This document shows positions 24,971-34,799 of a DNA stretch of 64,000 nt, in pieces. This stretch comes from Amborella trichopoda (lineage: Eukaryota; Streptophyta; Magnoliopsida; Amborellales; Amborellaceae): the NCBI RefSeq assembly GCF_000471905.2, contig NW_006500065.1, positions 3,124,038-3,188,037 on the forward strand, in the 5' to 3' direction. The notes under the pieces were generated by a model. The model searched no databases and was not told the DNA's origin. It saw only the letters and a program-made list of their open reading frames with translations. Position 1 is the stretch's first letter, and every line of letters starts with the position of its first letter. The position numbers and the translations under genes are program-made.

Positions 24971-25204
24971 GTTGGGGGTTAAAAATAAACTTCATGATAT
25001 ATATATATATATATATAATCTTGGGGGTTATAATGACCTTGGGTGAGTTAAAAAGACGGAAAAGGGCCTTCGACCCTGAGCGCCCCCCTAGAACTGGGCG
25101 CTCGCCCTAGTACATCCGCTTGTGTAGTGCCGTCTGGGTCTAGGTGTGCGGAGTTTTTGGTCCATGCCGCTTAGGCACCGGGCGGACTGTTTTTTAAAAC
25201 ATTG
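24971..25204. repeat. hAT right end with AT microsatellite
   Basis: It contains an (AT)n run at about 24998-25016 and GC-rich subterminal sequence (GCGCCCCCCTAG, GGGCGCTCGCCCTAG, GCACCGGGCGG) leading to the inverted terminus CTGTTTTTTAAAACATTG. Since the transposase is on the minus strand, this is the promoter-proximal end of the element. Confidence 0.7.
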
Positions 25205-26388
25205 CCAATAAGATGAAGTCATTTCATAAGATTCACATGGGCTCAAGCCAATGAGGTGATGCCACACAAAAAACTACTTTAATAAATCATTTTCTCCCAT
25301 AGATTGGGGTTTAAGCCATATTTCAAAGCATGCCCAAAACCCTAGGCACATGTTGATGAGATCAAGTGTGCCAAAACAACATGTGACTAATTAAATCACT
25401 TTAAGTTATAAAATCAATTTTCTCATTTAAAACATTATCAACTTTTTCAAACAAATCACTAAAAGACAAAGGACACCCCCGTTGCCTTTGATGTCATGAT
25501 GATGTCAACCCTAGGTGGGTCCATGGGGGGTGCCACATGTCTGCTATATGGTCACTTGGGTGGCATGTGGGGCGCATCACTAGATGTCTTCAAATGGAAT
25601 TATGTTAAAACAAATTTAAAAACCCTCATTTAATGCTCTAAAAAATTCCAAAACATTCTCAAAAATTTCATAAGTCATTTTTTATCATAAATACCATTGT
25701 GGCATCAAAATAAATTGGACTCTCTAGCCTTGAAATCTAGGTTACTGGAGTACTCCATTGGGCTAGTCCAGAATGATGGTTCATTCTCTCGGAATGACCC
25801 AACAAGCCTATGCTCTGCAGATTGTGGCAGAGATACATAATATAGCTAATCAAAGTCACCTCAATCAATGTCTCATCATTTTGGAGTATAAGTGGATTGT
25901 TGGTGTACCCCTGGGGGCATGAAAATACTCATATGCAGGGGTCCTCTTAAGGCACATGTGTGCATGTTCTTCCTTGTTGGATCACACAATAGAATAGTGG
26001 CTTCCCATACTACTGTAGGTGCACATGCCATAGGGTGGTCTCATGTCAGGATACGGTCTCATGTCCCATGAGTCATGACCATGCTACACAAGGCTATTTC
26101 TCTTAAGATAGTCAAGTATGAATCTCTTCGTAGTTCTCTTAGCCCTAGCCAACACATCATCCATGAAGCATATAATCCAAGTATATCCCTAACTTAGAAG
26201 TGAGCCTCACATCTCTAAAAGTGATCTCTCTGTCTCTCTCCTGTATTTCTCATTTCCTCATGTACTCGGGGTATATAATTCTTTGCCCCAATGCCTATGC
26301 ACCTAGAATCATCTTCACTCATTCACTCCCACTGAGTGAGGTAATCTTGGATTTAAGGACTTGAAAGGGCAATAATTCCATTAGGAAC

Positions 26389-27200
26389 ATAGCATTAGTG
26401 TGCGTTTTAGATTCTAAAAAGGACCCCAAACATCAACATGTAGTAACTCTAAAGGAAAAGTGACTCTTTTATTATCAATAAAGAAAGGAACTTCACTACG
26501 TTGCCAAGTTGACAACTTGAACATAATACTTGACTCTTTTAATTAGTTGACGTACTTAAAATCAAACTGACTATTTTTGGACTCTCAAGAGGACCTTTTC
26601 TACAATGAGCTAGTCACTAGTGCCATATAAACTCGTCGGCCTTATTGGGAAGAAAAATTATGGATGGTTGAACTAGAAAAACAAAAGATTCTTTCTCTTG
26701 ATACAACCATTCTTGATATGTTTTCATGATGATAAAAGTTCCTCAATAAAATATAGGTTCCCTTTCAGTGTTCCTTCAGCGAATGTTCTTTTCGTGCAAA
26801 GATCCTTTAGGAACACAAAGTTAGGAGTAAATACTGAGAACACTTCAAACCATTTGATAATTGAGACATGGAAATACGATTTCATTTAATTTTAGGGATA
26901 TTTAATCTTAGGGATTGAGACATGGAAATACGATTTCATTTAATTTTAGGGATATTTAATCTTAGGGACTAGAAAAGCATTAAGCAAAGAAAAGGAACCC
27001 CAAGGAGAAGAGCCAACAAAATTTCCAATGTCTGTGATGGGAAGTGGAGTGCCATCCATGTAATAAATTTTAATAATTTTTTCTTACCAACGTATGGAAC
27101 CAAGAAAGAAAATAGACATCCATAAGATGTTACATGATTGGCTGTCCCCATATCCATAATCCAACAGACATTTCTGAGAGCAGTGTTGAGGAAGTCATTC
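26389..27200 (-). pseudogene. Copia protease and integrase N-terminal remnant
   Basis: The minus strand shows a protease-like WIMDMGTANHVTS (usual WIxDSGAxxHMT, so the catalytic DSG has become DMG) followed by LFSFLVPYVGKKK. Lower down comes an integrase zinc-region piece, CSSCQLGNVVKFL, and a VDVWGPF-like stretch just before the solo LTR at 26383. A 57-bp tandem duplication lies at 26863-26967. Confidence 0.75.
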
Positions 27201-29239
27201 GAGCTTGTGATATGTTTAGATCATATTTATTTATTGGGATAGGGATCAGGACCCACTTTGAGATCGGATTTGGAGCAAGGAATCATGAAAGGCTAAAAGT
27301 TCCCTAGGTTTGGGATTATTTGTACAACCCAAATGTAGGACTGAGATCATAAATATGTTGGGGAGCTTGATTCCAACTTCTAGGGATCGTAGGATAAGTT
27401 CTGCTGGTTTGAGCTCCAATTGCTTAAAAATCGAGGTCCTAGAGTTCATTTAACTAGGGTTCCGCATGTCAGATGCACAATCCATATAATACCATAAATT
27501 ATTAGTGATCTTAAAAAATTCAATATTTTTTTATTAAAAATTTAAGAAATCCAATCATTCTTTAAGAATTTAATATTTTTATCCTCCTTTGCATGTAATT
27601 TATATTTTAATTAAGTAATAAAGAATTTATAGAAATTAAAACTTATAAAAAAAGAAAAAGAAAAAAGAAAATCGAATGCTATGTAATATTTAAATTTTTG
27701 CATTCGTTGAGTATAGTTATGACTTTAGGTAATGTAATAGCAATAATAGTCATCCTACTTAGTTGAATAAAAATTATTAAGATAAGTATTAAATTGAAGC
27801 TCAAGGTAACTTGTGATCTGTTAAGATCCCAAAAGGGGCTATATTGTCTACAACCACGGAAAATTATGTGTGAATAATACGTGCAGCTAATATATTACAT
27901 AAAACTTAACAATGTTAACTAATTTATCCAAATAGCCGTTATTTAGCATTAATTTGAAGTTCGAGGTTTGAATTCATGACCTATTAAAGAGGGCAAGAGG
28001 AATAGTCCACCAAGGGAATCTCAATCCCACATTGGTGGAGCCTTGGTTCTGTTTACCTATGAACCCTTAGATATGAGGCAAAGCAATTTGGATCCTGTGT
28101 AAATCAGGATCTCAATCCTTAATAGGAAAGATAGAGATTTCAAAGTTTATAAATCACAGACTGAGATCCCCCCTACTTGGAGCTCAGGAGCTCTGCAGTG
28201 GGAATCGACTCCTTGGCTAGGAGATCCTGGTAACTGTTGTTCAGATCCTGGTAACATTATGTTGGAACATAGAATCATATATGTGGAAAAATTGGGAGGA
28301 GGTGTGATTCTTTCCAACAAAGCTGACATGTAATGGGTTAGTTGGCATTTGCAAGCTGACAGGGCACCAGTAAAAGGAAAAGTATCCCATCCCCATGATG
28401 TGGATGGGCACCCTTTTACTGATTGAGATTTGACAAGGCCATATCTAATGGCCAAAAATTTATTTCAGTATTTTTTTATTCAAATGAGATATTTTACTGA
28501 ATTTTTAGCTGTAAGTTCATTTTTATAAATACAATTCAATGAGGATGTTTGAAAAATGTTTAAATGAAAAATGACTAAAATACCCCTAAATTTATTTTGA
28601 TCAATATTTTTTTATTTCAAATATTTATTATTATTATTATTATTATTATTCTTATTTATTTATTTAATTCTACTAAAAAATAAAACTAAAGCACAAATTT
28701 CATATTAATATATTTTTAAGTAAAAGTTAAAATAAAAAATGAAATTCTTTTTTGACTTGGATTAGGCTGATTCAATCTGAACCATTAAAAGGTGATTATG
28801 CACCTTTTAAGTGTCTACAGCTTGTGGATGCAATACCATCCCCCAGTAAAATTCCAAGTGTGTCCTTATTGCTGATTGTCATGACTGGGAAAGAACGGTG
28901 AAGTCCTTCCAAACCATCCAATGAATAAGAGTAGAGCAAAGGGCCAATGGCGCGCGAAGTGCATGCAGAACGAGCGCAGAGAAAAAGAAGTGCGGAGGAG
29001 AACCAGCCGAGCTCATTCCCTTCACTTCTTGGGTCCAAAGCAGTGTAGTGTTTCCTGGCCAAATCAAGGATTTGGGGCCTCTTGCACATTTATATAAAAT
29101 ATATAGATATCCATGATTTCCATAATGCTGGTTAAGTGGATAGAATCAACCACATCCACGACCAGAGTCTATATAAAATATATAGATATCCATGATTTTA
29201 TAAAAATTTATGTTTTTAAGGCATCATGATTCTCTTCCT
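27201..29239 (-). other. Copia interior, not resolved
   Basis: This lies between recognisable gag and protease and is longer than the expected 0.5-1 kb, so it probably contains further small insertions. It is AT-rich, with a TTA trinucleotide run at 28630-28650 and a short direct repeat (TATAAAATATATAGATATCC) at about 29093 and 29171. I recognise no protein family. Confidence 0.45.
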
Positions 29240-29888
29240 TTGCCTTCCACTGATTTTTCTTGAATGAGATTTGATGCTGCAATAAGAGTTGAAGCTCATT
29301 GAAGCCAGGTATAGGAGGTGGTCTAGACATGACCGATGTGACAAAAATGTCATACTCTTCACCTAACCCTCCAAGCAAGTAGAATACTTTATTGTCATCA
29401 AAAAACTTTTAGCCAATTATAGCTAATTGATCACAAAGTCCCTTCACCTTGTTGAAATACTAATGATAGAATTCTCTTCTTACACTATTGGAGTTGACGG
29501 TGAATATGCATCAGGATTAGATGATTGAGAATAAATCTTATGAAGAAGATCCCATAATTGTTGGCTGAACAAACACCTGCACTTGAGCCTAAATGTCTTG
29601 AGGAAGAGTAGAATTTAGCCAGGCGATTAGAGACAGGCTGAGGCAACTCATAATCAAGATTAGAGACTAGTTTCATCTCTTTTGTGCCATCTTTAAGCAC
29701 AAACTATTTCCCAAAAAAGGCTGGTGTAGTAGATAGGGTTCTGGCGAGATGTCCCATATGGTTTTAGCCCATTTAAGAGTGGAACAATTTGACTTTTCCA
29801 GATTATGAAGTTGGTACAGTCGAATTTAATAGCAACCATTTATGGAAGCATGTTAGTTGAGAAAGAAATTTGTAGATGAGGAAGCCAT
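29240..29888 (-). pseudogene. Copia gag remnant (UBN2-type)
   Basis: The likely start is ATG at 29888 (MASSSTNFF). Downstream pieces on the minus strand include IWKSQIVPLLNG-like and LNGLKPYG-like segments, and near 29330-29420 an LEGxVKSMTF stretch equivalent to the usual LGGLGEEYxxFVTS with RPPIPGFNELQ. Stops and frameshifts break the frame repeatedly. Confidence 0.75.
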
Positions 29889-30449
29889 ATTTAACATGAC
29901 AGAAAATATTAGGTTTAAGTAGAAGGTTGGGTCTCTATTTTAAGGTTGTACAGAGAGAAAATTTCATGCTTTTGAAAGGAAATAGAGATTTTTAGAATTG
30001 GGTCTTTTGGTAAGTGATAGAGTTTCGGTCCACTTTTTTTGGCAGAACTCCAAGATTCAAGAAGGAGACAATGCAAAGAAATTTGAGATATGAACTAGTA
30101 GATCAAACAAGTCGATGTGGAGCATAAAAATATGAAGTGTTCGGATCTGATTTTGGGATTTTCAGATCTGATTTGATGTAATCAACAGTTAACTTAGGGT
30201 TAATAAGGTTTGAAGTATAGGGAATATCAGATTTGATTTCGAGAGGAGAAAAAATAAAATGGAAAGAGATTGAGATGATATAAGATAGCTTAGGGTTTCA
30301 AAAGAAAGTAAAGTTTGAAACGAGAATGAAATTAGGATCAAGAAAGAAGAATAGGTTCGACAATTGATGTGAAATACTAGGAGAAACATGAGTTAGGTTT
30401 GAAGAGAGATGGGATTTAGGAAAGTCAGAGTTCACGAAGAGAAGAATCT

Positions 30450-30658
30450 GGTTTGATATTCAAGAAAGGAAGAAATTGGAATTAGGGTTTAGTTTCACTT
30501 TTCAATCCTTGTCTCTTACATCGATCTTTAACCTTGCCTTGACAATATGAACAATATGAACAATACAAATTACAAACAATACAAATTACAAACAAGCTCA
30601 TGACAATATTAATAATTTCATAAGAACATAATTTACAAGTTTGTGCCTGTAAACCACA
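30450..30658 (-). repeat. Copia 5' LTR fragment
   Basis: It shares interspersed blocks with 2150-2341 in the same orientation (TGTAAACCACA end, TTTACAAG, AACATAAT, TGACAATATTAATA, TTCAAGAA). It lies upstream of gag on the minus strand. Short AACAATACAAATTACA repeats at 30555-30590 are copy-specific. The internal edge is not defined. Confidence 0.5.
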
Positions 30659-32457
30659 TTGTACCCTAAATAGTCTCTCTCTTGCTTGTTATAAACATAA
30701 ATCAGGTAGAATGATCCAAATTTCTTTTCCTAAATGGATGGATTTTCAAACAAATGCCTAATTGTGAGGGCCTTTAGGTTTCTAGTTGTGTGAATGTTTG
30801 CAAATGCTTTTGGCGAGAAAACCCTGTGATAAACCTCCAATTATTTGGAAACCTCCCAAATCTTTATCAAATTAAGCATATTGTAGATGTAGCAAACATT
30901 GAATGCAAATAACAGAGCATATACTGAGCAAATAGACAGAGGAAGCAAAAAAAGAATAGTTTATCGTTAAATTTTTCTTTTTATCCATAGTAGGCATTTT
31001 TACTTCAAAATGATGTGGCCTAGGAGTCTGTGTTATGATGAATGATAATGAGCATTGTACTTTAACCATGTGCCAATCTTAGCGAGACATGCCCATGGTC
31101 TACATGGTTTTCCACCTCAGTGCACCAATAGTGCTGTGAGAGTTCCTAAAATTGCCAATTGAGGCATTTAAATTTCTAGCACTAGTTTCGATTTATGCTT
31201 GATAAGTACTACATGCTTTCTGTTTCTGTTCAGTGATCCCTACTTATGAGAAGTGCCACGTAGTGTGCGTGAGGTTTCCCCAGAATCATATACTGACGCA
31301 ATTCTTGGTATGTTGACCAAGTTCTGTATTCCATCGTTTAGTTGTTTAAGGTATGGTCATTTACTCAGTTAAGTGGCCTATGTTCACCATGGAAACTCAG
31401 ATCCAGTAAAAGGCCAGTAAAATAGGGCCACAACCTTGGGGGAAGTCAACTGCAGAAAATCTGTAATAGCAGAAATGCTTGTGGGGTTGGGCTCTCTAAT
31501 GCCCATCTTTTGTGATGAGAAAACAACACCTTTTTTATGAATAGGAAAATGCATAATAGTAGTAAAGCCCTTGTGATATGTGTAATTTATCTTAACACCG
31601 AGCTCCTTATTTCTAAGCTTGGTATGTGATCTGGAGATTATTATATGGACACAGAATAATTGATGAGGTAAATTCACAAAAAGCTTGAGGTATTGATAGT
31701 CTTGTGTTGCTTTTATTGCATGTAAATACTATTTTCAAACTAAATCAATGGTTTATCTTATGATTGCTATCCATTTTTCAGGATTTTAAAGCAACTGTTT
31801 TTCAGCTTGAAAGTGTTGGCGTGAACTGTAACGGGAAAACCTTTCTAGAAAACATCCATATTTATTGAAAAGCAAAAGACACTTGCCATTTGGATTGATG
31901 AACATCCATCAAACTAGAGAGAGAAGTGAAATAAGCATTTTCCTTTTCAGTAAGTGGTTTTGATGTACTGCACCGCCTCGGTATAGCTGTAACCTTGGGG
32001 GAAGTAAAATAAGCATTTTCCATCAGTTGTCTTTTGATGTGTGACTGCACCGCCTTGGTATACATTATACAGTGATGTATGTTTGCCCTGCCTTAGTGTA
32101 TTGTGAAGTGAAGAAATGTAAGAGTCAAAAGTGGAGAAAGTATAAAAAGTGAAGGGCGTGTTTTGACGCTTGGAAGAGGGGGCCACATCTCATAGAAGGG
32201 GCAGTTTCCAAGGAAAAAAGGGCTTTTGATGTTGAGTGTGGGATGCCGCACTTCTATTTTGCGGCTTTCATGCTCCTGCAACAAATGCAAAAGGGAGATT
32301 TGGTCGAACTTGGGTCTCCGGCTCTTAAAGTCCCACCAATCAAACATACCCGAAATAATGGATGCTTTGAATCAAACCATTGTGGCTACTCTACCCTGTC
32401 TTTTGTCTGGATATTGGATTTCCATGCCTTTGACTTGCCTTGATGGATTATTCTAGT
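30659..32457. other. Gene-free stretch, unassigned
   Basis: No frame resembles a known protein. A diverged repeat of about 75 bp with GTRAAATAAGCATTTTCC and GACTGCACCGCCT or TACTGCACCGCCT occurs twice at about 31925-32065. Confidence 0.5.
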
Positions 32458-33092
32458 CGGTGTTTTAAAAACCGGACCGCCCAGTGCCTAGGTGGTTCAG
32501 AAGGCGCCCAAGCCTAGGCTGGCTGTTTTCGGGTGACCGACTAGGCGCCAGGGAACCTGACTAGGCGGGCGCTTAATGCCCAGCCCTGGGCGGGCCAGGG
32601 AACCTGCCTAGGCGGGCGCTCAATGCCTAGCCTTGGGCGGCCGCTCAGAGGCGGAAATGCCTCTCGTTGAGGCCAGTTTTTGGTAGGAAATGCCCATTGT
32701 TGAGGGAATTTTTGTTTTTTTTTAATACTAAAAGGGCCTTTTAGAGAGAAGAAATCCAAAAAATCTAGTTTTTGGTGATTTCTATAGGATAGAAGGGTTT
32801 CTCAAAGTTATGAGAAACTGAGCTGAACATCACCCGTTGATATTAGATTTAGTGGACCATCAGACTATGGACTTGTGAAGTATGAAGGAGTGTATGCCAT
32901 GTGTACTTTTGTACTTCACATTTGATGTGCCATAAGCCCCAACTCTTACATGTTATATAGATTTACTTATATTGTTAGACTATAGAGACATTTTTTTTCT
33001 ATTGGGCTGCTTAGGTTATGGGTACTCATTTAGTCATTGAACGGCTTGGACCCCTCCCCTCCCTTGGCTGCCTAACATTTTTTAAAACACTC
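32458..33092. mobile_element. hAT-type MITE or fragment, about 0.63 kb
   Basis: It begins CGGTGTTTTAAAAACCGG with GC-rich CCGCCCAGTGCCTAGGTGG and ends AACATTTTTTAAAACACTC, which inverts to GAGTGTTTTAAAAAATG. The inner left part has a duplicated 56-bp GC-rich module with GGGAACCTG and TAGGCGGGCGCT. Family membership is shown by similarity to the hAT ends at 8893 and 25204. I find no clear 8-bp target duplication, so the ends may be misplaced. Confidence 0.6.
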
Positions 33093-34083
33093 AAACCAAA
33101 GATTCTTCCTACTTAGTTCTAGGCATTCTCTAGACATCCTGTATTTGGCATAGAGTATGAATTTGCCATCTCTCTCTCTCTCTCTCTTACTGGTAATTGT
33201 AGGGCAAATGGGTTAACATAGTTCTATGGTCAACTCTTGTAAGCAGACATTCTTGGGCAGTGTAACTCTTGATTCCATAGATTCCTCAAAAAAAAAAAAT
33301 ACAAAAAAAAGAAAGTGTAGTTCTAGAGAATGCTTGAGTGAAATTTTCCTCAAGAGGCAGTAAAAGAGAGAGAGAGATTCAAGTGGCTTATCCCAATCTT
33401 TCTCTCCCCTCCATGTTGGAGTGACATGCTAGCTGACGCTCCCCCCAACGAATAAAACCATATAAAGAAAGCAAAAAGTTTTTGGGTTTATCACTTTCTA
33501 GTGAAGTTTATCGCAACAAACGCATGCACGTCTAAAACATACACTGAGCTATTTACAAATGGGATTGGATGCCGTGAGACCATTTATCTTTTATATATAT
33601 ATGTTGCAATTGATTAGATGGTTTGATGTACGAGAAAAAGTTCAAGATTATGTGTTTTTGAACTTTGAGAATAGTTGATGACACGTTTACAACCACTTTA
33701 TTCAAAATTTGATGGATAAAAGTAATTGCGATATCTTTATATATTAAAGAGTAATGATCCTATAGGATCTTCTCCCACTCATGTGTGTAGGACATTAAAA
33801 GATCACTATTAAAGTTGACACGAATTTTTAGAAAAGTTATCATGTGGTTGTGGGACTTGAATTTTCTATAGATATGTACCAAATTTAATGGTGATCTTTC
33901 GGTCCTACGCATATGGGTGAGGGAGGGTTCTATAAGATTATTTCTCTTTATTAAAATGTATCTTTATGTATTTTTCGTTCACAAATATGGCACTTTAACG
34001 AATCAACATGTAACTTTTACACCAGAGGACCAAACAAAGAGAGAAGAATTACAAGCATAATGGCCAAGCCCTCTAATTTTGCT

Positions 34084-34402
34084 CAGTGTTTCAAAAAGCG
34101 CTAGGTGGCACTTAGGCGGTCAGGGGATTCATGCCGCCCAATACCTAGGTGGGCGCCCAGAACCCCTAGTAGAAAACTTGATTTTTTTGGGTTTTCTCTA
34201 TGTAAAATAGCCTCTAATTGGTTTTAGGTTTTAAATGAACCTAAAACCCACATTTTTGCCCTTTGTATTAAAAAAATTGACAAAAAAATACCCTCAAGGA
34301 GCCACATTTACGCCCCTGGGCGGTCGCCTCAAGCGGGCGTTGAGGGATATCCGCTTAAGCTCTGGGCGGTCCTCCCTGGGTGGCCCGCTTTTTGAAACTA
34401 TG
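34084..34402. mobile_element. hAT MITE with TIRs and 8-bp target duplication
   Basis: The left terminus CAGTGTTTCAAAAAGCG and the inverted right terminus CATAGTTTCAAAAAGCG agree at 15 of 17 positions. The flanks are ATTTTGCT (34076-34083) and ATTTTACT (34403-34410), an 8-bp duplication with one mismatch. Subterminal ACCTAGGTGGGCGCCCAGAA matches the larger hAT at 8893. It contains no transposase and is about 319 bp long, so it is a non-autonomous derivative of that family. Confidence 0.88.
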
Positions 34403-34535
34403 ATTTTACTTGTGACCCACTCTAGAGTTTTACAAAATTAGCCAAGAAATGCTTTTCAAAAGGCGTACCAAAAGCAAAATGAATACAAAAATAAAGGCAT
34501 TAGTTAAGCATAATTAATTGTTTTTTTTGTTAAAA

Positions 34536-34606
34536 CATCGTAGGGTAACAAGAATTAAGCACAATAAAAAATTTAAAGTGTTATAAACATCGTAGGGTAA
34601 CAAGAA
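34536..34606. repeat. Short direct repeat
   Basis: ACATCGTAGGGTAACAAGAA occurs at about 34536 and again at about 34587, separated by about 30 AT-rich bases. Confidence 0.8.
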
Positions 34607-34799
34607 TTGGTTCATGAAAAATCCTTTGTTCATGATTGACTGTGTTCATGATTGACATGGGCGAAAAAAGGAGTTGGCGAAGTGGTTGATCAAAATCATG
34701 AACCGAAGATTTTTCATGCTTATTATGAAATGTTGGGAGGGTGGTGCTTATAGGAATGCGTCCATTACAATTTATTTTTTAAAAAAGGGTTTATGAAAC

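Larger units (their letters stand above)
8893..25204 (-). mobile_element. hAT DNA transposon, disrupted by gypsy LTR pairs
   Basis: The left terminus starts CAAGGTTTCAGAAAATG and the right terminus, read on the minus strand, starts CAATGTTTTAAAAAACAG. Both lead into GC-rich subterminal sequence containing copies of CCTAGG and GGGCGC. The flanking octamers are CCAATAGG (8885-8892) and CCAATAAG (25205-25212), an imperfect 8-bp target duplication as expected for hAT. The decayed transposase lies on the minus strand at 9429-11898. The portion 12091-24970 is foreign gypsy LTR sequence, leaving about 3.4 kb of hAT proper. Confidence 0.8.
7428..26383 (-). mobile_element. Solo LTR (copy R), split by the hAT insertion
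   Basis: This is the reverse-orientation partner of 4640-7181. Its sequence occupies 7428-8892 and 25213-26383, about 2.6 kb in total, and everything between is a later insertion. The plus-strand low end reads TGATGGTGGT and the high end reads AATTCCATTA, where the terminal CA has become TA. Flanks are AGAAC (7423-7427) and GGAAC (26384-26388), an imperfect 5-bp target duplication. Matching landmarks between the copies include GGGGCACGCCCCT (5758 and, inverted, 8849) and the CACATGGGCTCAAGCC region near 25233. Confidence 0.75.
2150..30658 (-). mobile_element. Degenerate Ty1/copia element, outermost layer of the nest
   Basis: On the minus strand the recognisable copia parts follow the canonical order from high to low coordinates: gag (29.9-29.2 kb), protease (about 27.2 kb), integrase zinc region (26.6-26.4 kb), integrase core (7427-7182), integrase C-terminal part (4639-4313), RT (about 3.7 kb) and RNase H (2.8-2.4 kb). 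Related LTR-like sequence lies at 30450-30658 and 2150-2341. The pieces are separated exactly where two solo LTRs begin and end, and the integrase reading continues across both junctions once those are ignored. All frames carry stops and frameshifts, so the element is dead. LTR limits are approximate; the order and junctions are the strong part. Confidence 0.75.

Noticed and set aside
28796..29089. A minus-strand frame that might be a small host gene
   Set aside because: It lies inside the copia interior, matches no family and has no splice or promoter context.
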